64,000 nucleotides of DNA from Rhea pennata (taxonomy: Eukaryota > Chordata > Aves > Rheiformes > Rheidae). This document shows, piece after piece, positions 13,285 to 37,290 of the stretch. A program made the position numbers and the translations under genes. Under the pieces are notes generated by a model. The model was not told the DNA's origin. It did no database searches and worked only from the letters and a program-made list of their open reading frames with translations. The stretch spans positions 9,124,001 to 9,188,000 of the forward strand of contig NC_084682.1 of assembly GCF_028389875.1 (NCBI RefSeq), written 5' to 3'. How positions within the stretch are numbered: position 1 is the first letter of the stretch; each line of letters opens with the position of its first letter.

Positions 13285-14008
13285 CACTACAAGAGCAATT
13301 GGCATTTTGAAGCGCCACATGGCAGGTGCAGCGCCTTCCTGCCGGTGTGCAAGGCTGTACGTGTTGCAGACGCCTCTGGTCCCTCTGTGGCTGTGTGTGT
13401 CACGCTGCTTCGAAGCAACTGCAGGTGTGCACACTAAGCAAGCTTTTAGCTTTGGGTCTGTGGAAGTGTCTAGTACTGGGGTTGGGCACCAACCCTGTTT
13501 GCACAACTGGTCACTGCAGAAAAATCAGCATCTTGTACTGTTATTGTGAAGCACAAAATAGCGGCCCAGGAAAAGAAAATTAACGCAAAGGACGTGTTCA
13601 AGGGTACTAAGAAATGTGGCTACTTCTGTTTTCTTACAAAGAAGTAGCGGGACTGCTCTCCAAACGCCATGTGGAGGCTGTGCAAGGCTGGCCAACAAGC
13701 CTGGCCTTCACTGCCTTCCCTTTCAGAATCCCCCTTAGGCCGGCAGCAACGCCGAGGCGGGCAGAGCGGATGCGCCGAGGCCGCCCCGGGCCCGGCCGCA
13801 GCCCCGGGCTCTCCCGCGGCGGCTCAGCCCCGCGCCGCCGCCTCGGCCCTGTGACGCCGCCGCAGCGCGGCGGGGCCGGCGGCGGAGCGCGGCTCCCTGC
13901 GCGCCCGCGCGCGGAGACTTTCCGACAGGCGGCGGCGCGGGCAGCCCCGGCAGGGCGGGGAGCTGGAGACAGGCACCGCGCGGGGCAGCCCCGGCTCGGG
14001 CTGCGCCG

Positions 14009-14016
14009 TATATAAG
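14009..14016 (+). promoter_or_regulatory. TATA box of EIF4H (TATATAAG)
   Basis: TATATAAG stands in GC-rich DNA 70 bases before the EIF4H start codon. This predicts transcription start near 14,040 and a 5'UTR of about 40 bases. A TATA box inside a CpG island is less common but is well placed here. Confidence 0.6.
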
Positions 14017-14078
14017 CGCCGCGGGGTCCTGCGGGCCCGGTCCTGTCACGCTCGCACGGGGAGGAGGCTGAGGTGGCG

Positions 14079-24379
<10,301 letters not shown>

Positions 24380-25263
24380 GCTTGGGGTTGAGAGGGAATG
24401 GGGAGGCGGGAAAAAAAGCAAGACAGTACAGAGTGACTAGCTCTGCTGGAATGTCAACCCTGCAGTTTACCATTCCTGCCATCTGGCATTTGTCCTCTTT
24501 GAAACCGAAAACACAGAGCTTGTGAATGCATGTCAGCTGTTAACAAGTGGTTTTTAGTACGTTCTTGGCTTTGCTGTATCTAGTGCCTGCTTTGTGCTGA
24601 GTTTCCCTCTTCTGTTTCCTTCCAAGCAGCACAATTGCCAGTAGATAAGGCAGTGTAGCTGCGCTCACCAGTGTGTGGAGGTCTCTGGACAAAGGTGCTG
24701 CTTCACTTCCTTTCTGGGTTTGTTTTACTTTAGAAGCACAGGTTAGACTTAGTTATTACCCTGTATTGTTTCCTTTTTCTTCCTCAGTGCTCCTCTTCTG
24801 ACCTGCATGTCTTGTTCTGTATTGCTGTGGCTCTGAAGAGGAAAGCTGGAGAGTCCAGACAAGTTGAACAGTTAGAGTAATTCACAGTTCTAACCATGTA
24901 GTGAGATACCGTTTATGACAATTGATGATAGAATTACTGTTTACAGCAGAGTTCTTTGTGAAAACGAAGGGGATAACTGCCCTTTCACGCAGGTCACTGT
25001 GAAATACCAACTTAATAGATGCAAATAAAATGAGTTGAGAAGAAGCCTGGTGAATAGGTGGAGTCTCTATGGATAAAGCATCTGCCAGTAGACTTTGCTG
25101 GCTGGCTGACTATTGGCTTCAAAATGGTATAATACTACACTTCTGAACTCAAGGTTAGTGCTGCAAAAATGTGCCTGTTAGAGCACAAGTCCTCACTGGC
25201 TCTTCCTGCTTACATTTCTTTGGGTTTTACATGTTTGGTAAATTTTTAAATGAAGTTTCTACA

Positions 25264-25269
25264 AATAAA
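25264..25269 (+). terminator. Poly(A) signal AATAAA, likely main EIF4H 3' end
   Basis: AATAAA lies 0.9 kb past the EIF4H stop and is followed by a T-rich downstream element. A weaker candidate AATAAA sits at 25024-25029. The resulting 3'UTR would be about 0.9 kb. Confidence 0.6.
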
Positions 25270-25299
25270 ATTGACTTTTTTATTTTTGTTTAAGGAGTG

Positions 25300-28200
25300 T
25301 ATACTTTGCCATGCAGTATGTAATTGCCATTATCCTCTATTTCTTTACCTAGTAGTGTACAGTTTTGAGACCTCTGCTTTCAGAATACGTTGAAAATGGA
25401 CAGATAAGAAATCATTATGCTTTAGGTTCTACTCATTTGGAAGTTTGGGTAAAAAGCATCTCTAGTTGCCACATCTCTGAACTTGAAGTGTTTCTTGCCA
25501 GTGTTCCTGGGAGTGTGTGTGTGGGAGGAGGGGGGTGAGGGGGAGGGGAGGCTGGAGCCAATGGGGAGAGTATTCATGTTTAAAAACAACCTGGATCTAT
25601 AACACTCTGTAGATACGTCTGCATGAGAAGAGCTCTTGGGCCCCTGATGCTAGTGCTCACAGCTTTCAGATAAAGCAGCCAACACACCAGAGTACTTGCA
25701 AGAGGGGTTTGGAAACATGGCTGCTTCGCTATGAGCCTCACTGCTAGTAGTGAATTTCTTAAAGTTACCTTTGTCACATCAGAGTCCCAGCAATTTACAG
25801 AACTACTTTCCTTCCTTCTGCCTGTCACTTAATCTGCTTCTGAGATAAGAACCATTTGTCTAACACTAATACTTAATTTAAGACAGACATGCATTTGTGT
25901 GGTTGTATTCCAAACCAATGATTGACCTATTTACATCTTCAATGTGGAAAAGATTTTAAGAACAAAATTCCCATATAAAAACTCACCTCTAGTCAAAGAA
26001 GTTGACTTTTAAATGTAAAAAAAAAAGAGAAAAAAGAAAAAGGAAAAAAAAGATTTCCAAACACTTAACACATTCTGCTTCATAACAAAATAAATTTATG
26101 GATATGGTATTTTGTGAATGATCTTTTAAATAAAAGAAAACATTAAGTAATATTTAACATTGGTCTTTATTTGAGTCTGCTATAGCTTGGTTTTCCTCCA
26201 GTTCTCCAACACTGAAGTTAATTTGGAATTTTGGTTCCCTAAATCTTGCAGGCCATCTGTACCAGCCCCACTTCTTATCCACGTAAGGGGGGAGGGGAAG
26301 AAAGCAGGAGGAATCTAATTTAAACGAATGCTGGGAATGTGCAGGTGACAAAGCTTGGGCAAATTTGGAAGCAAACCCAAGTTCTTTGTCCTGTGGCTTC
26401 TGTATAACCTCAGTTATAGTGCAAAGGTAGTTGCTAGGGCAAGTTTGGAGGTCTTATAGTTTGCAGTTTTATATAGCTCTTGCTACCATTTCTTTCCTAG
26501 AACCTGGGTTCTGCTAACCTCTCAAGGAAAGTCTCCTGCCTGGTAAAGGACAAAACTGTGTGACCTCCCAGTTTGAGTAGTGAGCAGTTTAACATAGCAT
26601 CTTTATGTGCTGTGACAAAAAAATGGAAAGATTGGTTTTGCTTCTTTCCCCACTTTCTCCTAAGCTTTTGGCAGAGTCTTTTCCTGCTAGATATAACTGT
26701 TAATGAGACTGCTGCCTTTTGTCTTTGGAATAGTGCATGCTGCAGGGTAAGTTAAAAGAGGGAGAGAAATGTTTTTATTGAGGAAACAAATTCTGGCCAT
26801 CCTGCTGCACTCAATGCTTTCCATGGCATGAAAGGATGGAAAGTGCTTGCCTTCCAGCTATTTGGTCCAGCCTTTATCTTTAGACTTAGGACAGCTTGAG
26901 CAAGGAATCCAGAGCCTGCTCTGGAGCATCACACTAAGGCAGCTTGCGTGCTAGCACCTGACTGTCTTATATGATTAGTTACTTGAGGTGTAAGTCTAGG
27001 GCTGGTTGGCTAGAGATAGAAGGTCCTTGAGCTGCCCCTGCAAGACTTGTTAATGGCTGGTCTTTCAAACCTTGTAATGGTGGAAGCATTGCTGTGTTTC
27101 ATTCTTCTGCATGGAGAGAAGCATTGCTGGCTTGTGAGATGGTAGAAAGGTAGAAAAGGACTCATCTTGTTCTAGTAGATATTTCTCTGTATCTATTAAT
27201 CATTGTTTTGTCAATGATTTCCCAGGAGTGAAAAGGGGCTTAATACTGATACTGTTTAATATCTTATTTTGAACCGTGTTCCTTGGATGCAAGCATTAAT
27301 GAGTTGCTTGGTTTCTGTGTAGTATCCTGCCTTATGCTTCTCTGGTTTAGGGGAAGACTTCTCCATTATTTTTTCTCTTCCCTCTTCAAAAACTTGTTTA
27401 TTTGATCACCGTTCTCAAACTAATTATTCTAGCACAGAAGTATATCAAACTAGCTCATGTCAATAGCTGAGAAAACTACTAGCTGAGTGGCATTTACATT
27501 TCACAGAAGGAAGCAGGATTTGTCCCCTTCTATCAGCAAAATGCAGTAATGCTTAGACTGTGACATAATTTATCTGCAGCTTTAAGCTAAACATAGCATG
27601 GTAAAACCTAGACCAGGAAGATTACGAGCAGTGGCAACAAGTAGATAATTCACTTTTATGTATTTGTATTCTCATAGTTAATTTTGGTGGTTGTGCAGAA
27701 CTTTCTTGAAACCTGAACTTAAAAGTCAGCAATGTGGTAGACAGGTTTTGGAACTGAAATTGAATTAAGGAATGGCATTGCTTTGCTACCACAGGAAATG
27801 CTTTATCCTGTTTCTCCAGTTGGGTTGCAACTGGAGAAAGTGAAGGTGGCTGGTATGGCATCTCTGGAAGAGCTGAGGGAGATACTGTGGGAATAGCATC
27901 TAACATGCTGCTGTACTGCACTCAACCACAGAAAAATAAAAAATCAGCCACCAAACCCAGGAGTGGTCCTGGGAGAGCTAATCACAGCACTTGGGTATGG
28001 CCCCGCAAGTGGCTTGCTAGCTCATTGAGCTGTGAGGTCTGGTCCAGCATCCAAGTGGGTTATTTATGCTTGTAGTCATGAATGCTGTTCTGATGGCTGA
28101 AGAAACAAGTGGGAGAGTTCAAATGTTCAAATGATGGACTGGTGATTGAATCAAGTTAAGGCCTTGAGGATGACTTATTTTTATTTGCCTTTCTAAAGTA

Positions 28201-31200
28201 GCAACAAGTTGTTAGCTTACTACCAAGATACACTGATAGACTGGGACTACTACTGAGTTTCCAGTGTTGACCACGTATTTCGGAAGTTCTGCTAGGCATA
28301 CCGGAGCTGGCTGTAATAGAGAGGTCTTGTCCAAGACTCAGTGTCCCAGTGCAATTTTGGACAATGCTGTTATTTTTTCAATCTTTGTGTTATTATAGTT
28401 TTACTCCTGACTTTAACACATAGTAGGAGCATGTTTGCTAGCTGTAGCATTAGCTGCTGATTTGTCTTCAGAAAGGATGATAAAATCTTGAATATCTTAG
28501 AACAAATCCTATGATATTGCAACTCTACCTTTTTTTATAGAAAAAATGTAACAATAAAGCGGGTGGCATTCTGCAATGCATGAGTGACCTCTTCATCACA
28601 GCAGTCAAGGGTAGTAACTCCTAGAGCAGCCCTTGCCCTGCTGACTGCTTTGAACAAAGCTTTTTGGAGCAGCTTTTTTTCCCAGGGATCTCGTTCATCT
28701 AGAGCATGTCCTTGGACAAACGCTGCATGTGTCAAGTTTGCTCCAAGCAGTACAGTTTACAACCAGACACAGGTCACTGGTTTTCTAAACTGACCTCATT
28801 CCTTCTCACTGTGGGGAAATAGCTCTTCGTGATTATTCAGACTGGCTTTCAGGAAGAACTTTGTCAATGAGCAAGTTACCTGCGGGCTGCTTTACCTTTG
28901 CGTTGAAGTTTGGTTTTTATATTCTGGTGGTATTTTATTGTATTTTACTACCACGTCAGAACAAAGGCTCTGAAGGAATGAAGGTGTTAGCATTTATCCT
29001 GACATACTCCAGTGCATAATCCATAATCAGTTACTTTTGCAGTTCTCAAGGGCATTTCTTTGGACTTGATTCTTGAGATACAATTTCTGGGTGTTGCTTG
29101 TCTTAAATTTTCAGAAAGGGGAGTTGCTGTGGCTGAAGAGAAACTTGATTTCCAGCTGAGATAGGAATTTTCTAATCTGTTAGCTGAATCTTTACTCTTA
29201 AATGCCACTTTACTCATTGCAGCATTTTAAGGAATCAAGTATATATAAAGCTGCAGCAGTTTTCTGTAGCATAGACCATCTTTTACTAAGTGCGTAAATT
29301 TTACCTACATATTCTGCAATTTATTCTGCTATTTGTGATACCATTCACTATAGTGATATTAAGCCAAACTTACTAGAGGAATTTAAAATGACATAATCAT
29401 TCTTTGATTGAGCTTTCTGAAATGATTCAATCTTTTCATGCCAGACATTTGACTCTGAAGCCTGCTGCACATTAGTAATAGCAATACCCTGATGCCTTCG
29501 TATGCTCTGGGCTAGCTGGAGAAATGTACTACCAAAGCTATACCTGCCTGACCTGGACCTTTCTGCTCGCTGAGGTTTATGAGGGAGCATTGCCTTTTCC
29601 CTCCTGTATCTGCTCACTTAAACAGGAAGCCTAGAGAGGCCTAAGAAATGGGAGAGCAGGTTCTGGTTGCCCGTATGATGTCACGGTATGCACACGGAGT
29701 CACGGCTGTCAGGTCTGAGATCATGTTCCTTCTCCTCCTCTAGCTGTTTGGGTGACTAACTCCCAGCATTTTATGGTTTCCTTTTACATAGCTGAAACGA
29801 TTCTGTTACATAACCTTGCTTGCTCAACAGCAACTTAATTTTAACATTGGCTTTCTTCCCTTCTGTCCCCTTTGGAGCAAAGGGTGTCCACGAGCTTTAA
29901 GGATCTGCAGTAGTTACAGAAATAATCTACCCACCTGTAAACTCATGTAAAGCTGTAGAGTGTCCCAGGGTTGCTGTTTTGGGTATGTGAGCTCTGGGAA
30001 CGCTGCCTGTAGTCGTGCCAACTTCTTTCCGCCGAGTAGGTTTCAGCCAGGTTAGTGCACAGCACATAGGGATTTGCTTCCCGCTGTGAGGTTGTTTTGT
30101 TTATGCTTCCGCGCTCCCAAGATTTGCCTCTTTATTTGAAATAAACCAAAAATCACTAAGTACCTCTATACACCCCTGCAAAATCTGTACTGTAATGAAT
30201 CTGTATAATTTGTACTGCTGTATAAAAATTGAATAAAAGCATTCAAACCTTCTAGTTTTTTGTGTTAAATAAATTTAAGAATTACTTTGCCAACAAGGAT
30301 GAACTAAGAAGGATAAGAATGGGGAGAGGGTATTACAGGTATTATAGGGAGGTACTAGGATTAGTCTTTGTAAATCTTACTTGGCCAATTTTTGCAAAGC
30401 ACCTAGGAGTAGTATTAGCTGTGAGCTTTCTTTCCACTGGGTGGTAGCATAATGTATCTTCAGCTGTAACGTAGTAGCTTTCAGTTTCAGCACGATGAGA
30501 TGAGATTTGCAGCAGGCCGTGCAGCTCGGGCAGGGAAGGAGGTGGCACTTCCTCTCCTGCTGGGCGAATGCTCACGCCGCTCTGCCTAAGAGGAGAGCCG
30601 GTGCTTGTCCTTTACAGATATACACGTGGACTACTTAAGTCTGTCAAAAAATTTCTTCTAAAGCAATGCTTTTGTTAAAGCTTTCACAGATATTTGGCAA
30701 AACTTAAGTAGCTGGGATGAGGCACGTGTTTATTCTAGTCCCAAAGCTTACGCCAGCAGTGCTGGTGTCTCACAAAGCAGGTGATGCTTCACTCGCCTAG
30801 TTTATCGGCTCTAGGAGAAAGAGCCCTTTGGAGCTCAGAAACCTTTTCTCAAAACTTCCCACACAGGGTGTTTTGCTGTAGATAGGTCAGATTTCAATAG
30901 TCCCTTGTTTTCTAATCATGGTTTCACCGAGAATTTGTGATCAGTGTTAGTTATAACATCTGCTTTAAGTGAATGCAGCTGATCTTTGATCAGACCCAGC
31001 CTTTATCTGAAAGGATGCAGACCAGGGAGGGAGGAGCTGGCTTTCTGCCCTTGGTTGGCTATGTGTCACAAGGAAATAGAGGAGAAAGAAAAAGTCCAGT
31101 TAACTGCTAAAACAACTAAAGGAGCAAGTGTTCTGTGTTTGCTCAGTAAAAAAGGCTGAAATGGTAAGCTTTCAAAAAGGATGAGGAAAGATAGAATTGT

Positions 31201-34200
31201 GATGAGGCTTTTTATGTAATTTACTGCAGTAGAAAGGACAAAAAAAACCCATGATACTTCAGCATCTGACTTTTTATCAGATCAGAAATGGTTTCTGGCA
31301 GCAAGCCTAGATGAAGCACAGGGATTACAGGAGAGAGAGGATAGATACAGCGTAGAGTCTGGTGTGCAAGCTGAACGTGATGCTGAACTGTTAGTGTCTG
31401 CGCTTCAACTAGGGAGGAAGCCCGCTCTTGCCTCACGAAAAGCAGAATTTTGGTTGTGTTAGTACCTGCTTGGAGTAGGGACTATGTTCTGACCCTTGGG
31501 ACACTGAACAGATAAATCAAGCCTTTCTTATGAGAAATATAATAATGCTACAACATAATGATATGATGGTGTCTATACAATTGTCTGTATTACCACAGTA
31601 GTTATGTTCTGATCAAAGTTAGAAACCAAGGTGGTCACCTTTCAAAGGGAATGATGCCTTGAAGGACGTTGCTCTACCAGACAGCTGCTGCGTCATCCTC
31701 TGGGTGACTCTGCTTTGCCACCGTTTGGGCACGGTAACAGTTTTTACTTATTCTTGAGACGTGGGACTGTCGCACGCGTTGCGCTCGGGGAGCGATTAGG
31801 TGACTAACACAAGGTGTATTTGCTAAAACTGTTGCCAATGGTGGTAACTCCTATATCGAGGCAATGAGTCATCTGTGGAGCTGTAAGACAAATCAGAGAA
31901 GCTCTATGCGTGTAAATGGTAGTTTTTTACCATTGACTGTCCCTAATAAAATAATAGATTTTTTTTTTCTGAAACAAAAAAGACAAACTGTAATTATCTC
32001 CAATGTGTTCAGAGCAACAGTTCTGCTCTAAAATACCTTTGGCAAATCTTCTATCACCAGCTTATGTTAAAATAGATTAAAAAAAAAAAACTACTAGTAA
32101 ACACCTAACAAAGTGCTTTGTAGCTAAGACCTCTGCTAGGTATGCCAGTACTCCAACAGCTGTATTAGCAGTCAGAAATGCATTTCAGATTACATAGCAT
32201 CCCTTGCAAAGACCGACTGTGAACAACATAAGCAAATTCGAAGCTGGGCCTTGCTCTTACAGGCTTTGATGCAGAAAATATGTGCTTATTTCAGGATAGT
32301 CCTCTGCACCTGGATGTTGTGTGAGAACCATCCTGGAAGGAGCATGAAAGCAATTATCTTTGATCCTCAGGTTAGAGTTGGAATAGGTAATGTTTAAATA
32401 TATTTGCATATGTGCAAACATCGGTTAATTCTCTAAAGAGTGATGTTTCCTCTGAAAGTTTGATAGCAACGTTCCCAGTTGCAAATGCTGGAAATAGTTT
32501 TCTTTTTTATAAATCTTTTTAGGGTAGGAAAAATGCCATCTACCTGATGAGAGATGGATGCAGCTGACTGGATGTGACAACTCGAGAGTGCACCAACTTT
32601 ATTAAAAATAACAAAGCACTGTTCCCTTTACTGAATAATTTACGTGGCTGTATGCAAGAGAGGTGTTGTGGACCCTTCCTTGCTTAATGAGCAATAGCAT
32701 AAAATGTCTTTCTCTGCAGTTCTGAAATGTGTAGCTGTCCCTTCCGCTCTGATAGCTATAAATACCTGGGACTGTTGTATGCACGTGCAGACGTTTTCTA
32801 TTCCTAGAGCAGGATACAGCCCCCATGTGCCACATCAGGGCTTTAAGCCAGTAAATGAATCTGCCATTATTCCTAAAGCCTTGCTATTCTATTCAAACGC
32901 AAAAGAAAATCCACGATCCACTTTTTAGGAGCACGGTGAAATTGTCTGGTATCTGCAAAAAAATCAATGCTGAAGCATAGGCAATGGTTTCGTGCTTTCT
33001 GCTTCAGAAAGTAATGGATCTTGGTTCAGCTCCAGGCTCTGCTCTTAGCAGTGGTGACCTCAGGCTGGTGGCTGTGCTTTTGAGCCTTTCTCTTCCTCTC
33101 TGTAGAAACAAAGCAAGTGCTTCCTTTCTGCTTTATCTGCTCTGAAGTGTTTCAGGCAGCATCTGCTGCTCCCAGCAAATAACATTTAGTGCAAAGTTAA
33201 TTCCTGCTGAGGCTTTTTGTTAAAAGGAAAGTTGTTGTTGGCATTGATCTTTGCAGAGATGTGAGCCAGATCTCAAATCTCTGGGGCTGCCTGGGGACAG
33301 GCTGTGGCGCTGGGCAGCCTTCCCTGTGGTCGCCATCTCTTCCTCTCCCTGGCAGATAAAGTGCAACGCTGCTGCAGGAAGCTGCTGGGGCATGCTGGTG
33401 TCAGCGCTGCTGGCCAGCCCCTCGTCAGCCAGCAAGGGGCTGACCAGGCGAGCGGCGGATGCTGGGGTCGGTGATTCAGATGATGACAGGAAACCAGAAA
33501 CTGGTTTACGATCCCCAGGAGGAACAGGCTCCAGTGTTGGTGGCTGTGGCCGTGAGCTGAGCGAGGAGATGGGGCAGCTGGGCTAAAGTGGCTGATGTTG
33601 CAGGTAAGAGGGGTACCAGAGAGGATGAGGAGAGGAAAGTGCCTGGGGGGACCAGGTCACCACGCGTCTTTGGGTGGCAGGCAGGTCAGCCCACTGATTT
33701 CGCTGGGCTTTGAGAAACTAGGCTGGAGCTCAGCAATCCTTTGGAAGAGGGCTCTTGGTCATCCCTGCAAAATCCTTCCGCAAAACAATGCAGATAGATG
33801 GTACTTCTCCTTGCTACTGCTGGGGATGAAGACCTTCACCTGCCAAGCTCCAAGGTATGAAAATGAACCAGATATACCTTCTCTGCAGCATTTTATACCC
33901 ATTTGGAACCTGAGATGAAGGTCTGTCCACTGTAATCTAGATTGCACTTCTAATGACTTTGTTTTACATCTCCCTACTCAACCTGCTGATTAGAGCATGG
34001 CATATGGTATTAGGTTTTTTTCTGTTTTTGTTTTTTTTCCCTACATTTATATCCCCTAAAAGATTCCGGAAGTTCTGGGGTCCCTGCACAACAGGCAAGC
34101 TGTGAGCAGCTGCCCTCACCTCGAAGCTGGTCTTCCCTGCTTCTGGCTCCCGCACAGCTACAGCTTCTGGGAGCACTGCAGCCACTGCATTTCCCTCTCC

Positions 34201-36100
34201 AAGGCCCAGTCCTAAGAGAGAGCAAATTTCTGCTTGCACCTGCCTGGTTTCCCCCGAGTTTCAGGGCTGATCAGCATCCTGTGTATGAATGCATCTACTC
34301 TACTGCACATGAGTACTTAAAATTACTAATCCTAGATAGAAAAAGATGTGTTGCCTCTGCATCCCTTTTCCCTTTGCTCAACATCCAGTATAACATGGGC
34401 TGTGAGGTAGAAACTCTAGCAAAACTGGCGATAATCACAAAATAATCTTGTGTGATTTTGGTTCATTTTCATTGCCGTGGACTGAATATGACGTTTATAT
34501 ATGTATGCATTGTCTATATCTACAATTCCTAATCTGGAGCTTGCCCCGGACTCTGCAACAGTACGCTGCACAGCTTTGATACTGCCTGAAACAAGGGAAG
34601 TTAAGGACAATTACAAGATATTTCCATGGATTATTTCCTCATATTGACATGCATATTATGATTAGGATTTTGCATTGTATTCTCCAGCTAGGTTTTTGAA
34701 GCACTTTACAAATTGGTATCTTTGCAAAAGCTTTGATTTATAAATTCCAGTTTTCTCTCTTGTGCTGTGTGCTGCTGAAATGCATCTACTGCTCTCCTGG
34801 GAGAAGAGAGAGCATACTCTACTTGAATATCTGTGTAAGAACAGATTTATTTATACTATTACAGTTTTCCTATGAAAATTTACACCAGCGTAAGATGTGG
34901 TAGGAAAAGGGACGTGCAGACCTCTGGAAAGGAGCCTTTCTGAAGGTTCAAAACTAGTCATTGAAGTGGTTCCAACCACGGGAGCTTCCTTTGCTCTGAT
35001 ACTTTAGTTTCTAAATTGATTTTGCTTGTCAACATTGTGCAGATCTAAAGTAGTGTTTCTTTTCTTAGAAATTTTAGAGACATTGAGTCCAGCTGAATAT
35101 TGCATCAGTTCAGTAAGTCCCTGCACTAAACTTCATACAGCAAGTTTTTAATAAACTCTCCCCATTATATTTAATTCCAGTGACTCATCCAATCAGTCTG
35201 AATTACTCTTAATTTATTGCAAATGAGTGCAGACCATGAAAATGGCTTTCTGAAGGGGAGCAGGGAAGATGGTTTTATATTTGCCTCTTGGACATTTTTA
35301 TTAATAGGTTTAACACCTGACCTAAAATAGCAATTTCAGTTTTTCTCTGACAGTGTAAACTTGCAGGGCAGGCTTGACATCTGCAAGACTTCCTTAGAAT
35401 GACTTCACTAGAAACGATCTTATGGGGAAAAATAGCCACTATCACAGATGGCCACACCAACACATTCCTCATCCTTTCAGATTTTCAGCAAAAAAAATAA
35501 GTAAATCTTAAGCATAATTTTAAGTACTTCTTAAAGTTTGTTTTTAAAGCTTTTTGCCCCTTTTTCTGCTGTCGGAAAGCTATTCCAGAACTTCCACCCT
35601 TGTGGTGATTAGAAATCTTATTTCTAGCCTATGCATATCAATATTCAGTTCATACCCACTCTTTTTTTATGCTAGTGTGTCCTTTTAAATTTAAATAGCT
35701 CTTGTGGCTTTGGTATTTCCCTCTGATACAGGGATAAAGCACATTAAAGTACACTCACTCTCCACTTCAGGAGACTGGAAAACCTGAGACCTTTCTGTCT
35801 CCACTCGTAAAACTGCCGCTCCATTCCCTTGACTTTTACAGTGCCCCCTTTTACTGGGGGACTATCTGGATAAACTGTCAGATAAACCCTTAAATTAGAA
35901 CTAGAGACTTTCCACGACAGCAGCCTGGATGGAAGGACCTAGCACATCTAGCCTGGATGATCCCTGCAAATTCTCTAGTTCTTCCCATTAAAAAAAATAA
36001 TAATAATAATTTTTCCTTTGGCTTTTTAAAAATATCTGAAGGCATGAAAAAAAAATAAACCCACCCCGTGTTTGGAGAAATACCCCCTTGGCGAAGGCAG
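25300..36100. other. Intergenic region between EIF4H and LAT2, no recognised gene
   Basis: This stretch has moderate A+T and scattered short ORFs on both strands, all under 115 codons and without family motifs. It contains a poly(A)-site cluster at 30.23-30.27 kb, an A-rich patch at about 26,017-26,052, and a G-rich tract at about 25,525-25,550. No tRNA, rRNA or conserved exon was seen. Confidence 0.6.
30232..30237 (+). terminator. Distal poly(A) signal AATAAA
   Basis: AATAAA is followed within 30 bases by TTTTTTGTGTT, a good downstream element. A second AATAAA lies at 30268-30273. The site is 5.9 kb past the EIF4H stop, with no gene recognised in between. It may end a long EIF4H 3'UTR or an unrecognised noncoding transcript. 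Confidence 0.4.
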
Positions 36101-36149
36101 GCTTCCCCCCACCACGGGTGCTTTCACGCCAGAGGTACATCTGCTTTAT

Positions 36150-37290
36150 CCAGCCTACGGCCGCTTACGGGGCCGGGCTCGCCCGCCGGGAAACGCCTGA
36201 GCCGTCGCTGGCAGCGGCTTCCTCGCGCGAGGAGAAACCGCGGCCGCTGCAAAGAGAAGGAAAAAAGAAAAGTAAAAAAAAAACACACACACACACACAA
36301 AAAGTAAAATATAAAAAAAGGGAAAAGAAAAAAAAAAGATGTTTATGAACAGCACGGGCTGTATTTGGGGGATGAAAGCTGCTTTTGCCTTAGGGAGGTA
36401 CGCGTGGCGCTAGCGGCCATCCAAGGGGACTCCTCGGAGCGGCAGCGAGCCGGCCCCTTCCCGAGGGGGTTTCGGTACTGCAGCGGCGAAAAACTCCACG
36501 TCTCGTGGGAGGAGGTTTTGCAGACCCTTCGGAGAGGATCCGTAGTTCGTGGCCTCCAGACCGTCTGGAGCGGCCGAGTTAAAACCGGGTGAGAAAACGC
36601 AGGGTTTCGGCCAAGCTTCCCGCAGAAAGCCGGGCGGCGGCGGCGGCGCGGGCGGGCGCTTGGGCCCCCACCGGCGCCGTCCTGGCCTTCGAGCCGCTTT
36701 GGGGCGGCGTTGAGGGCTCCTCTGGAGCAGGCCGGTGCTGAACCTCGCGGGGCCGCGTCCGCGCCGCCCTCGGCTCCGCGAGGAGAGGCCACGGGGCGGC
36801 CGCCGCCGCGCCGGGCAGAAGCGACGTTGCGGCCGCGGCTGGCGGCGGGGGAGGCGCAGGCCGCGGCGGCGGGGACGGCGGCGACCGCCCGGCTGCCGGC
36901 TCGGCTCAGGGTCTCCCTCTCGGCGGCCGTGTTCCAGGCTGGACGCCGGCGGGCCATGGCGCAGGCGGAGCTGCTGTGGGCGGCCGCCTGGCTCATGCTG
37001 CTGGGGGCCGCTGTGGGCGTCTGCGTGAGGTGCCAGCTCTCCGGTAAGGCTGCGTCCGGCTTCCCAGTGCTGCTCTGTCCCTCTTTAACTCCTGAATCAC
37101 CCTCTTCTAAGAGCTTTTATCTTTTTTTTTCTAATTTTCTTTCAGCGAGTAAGCGAGAGAAGAAGCAGAGCGAACGGAGCAGGCGGTAAGCGGTGTTTCG
37201 CAGCCGTGCTCCTCCGAGCCGAGGCCGCGGCCGCCGCGGGCGGGCGAAGGCCGCTCTCGGGTCCCCGCGCTCCTGCCGTCTGCCAGGCGA
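36150..37290. promoter_or_regulatory. CpG island at the LAT2 promoter
   Basis: This G+C/CpG-rich block surrounds LAT2 exons 1 and 2. It is interrupted by the A-rich simple repeat at 36,240-36,340 and by the T-rich end of intron 1. The borders are estimated by eye. A 217-codon minus-strand frame here (36343-36996) has no family features and is treated as a composition artefact. Confidence 0.65.
36240..36340. repeat. A-rich/(CA)n simple repeat upstream of LAT2
   Basis: This is an A-rich tract containing a CA dinucleotide run at about 36,281-36,299, followed by AAAAAG-type repeats. It lies at the left part of the LAT2 CpG island and may be polymorphic. Confidence 0.8.

Noticed and set aside
28535-28735. 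66-codon minus-strand ORF with a protein-like look
   Set aside because: It is too short, with no homologue recognised and no promoter or splice evidence.
29242-29250. TATATAAAG match in the EIF4H-LAT2 interval
   Set aside because: A TATA match alone is expected by chance in A+T-rich DNA; no suitable ORF or exon follows.
33251-33586. 111-codon plus-strand ORF in the EIF4H-LAT2 interval
   Set aside because: It has no recognised motif and no consistent splice or poly(A) context; it looks like chance in a locally GC-rich patch.
35920-36010. Possible second, very diverged CR1 3' end (GGATGATCCCTGC region next to an A/TAA-rich tail)
   Set aside because: Similarity is too weak to call by eye; RepeatMasker would decide.
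36343-36996. 217-codon minus-strand frame at the LAT2 CpG island
   Set aside because: It is antisense to LAT2 exon 1 in GC-rich DNA, with Ala/Arg-rich composition and no homology recognised.
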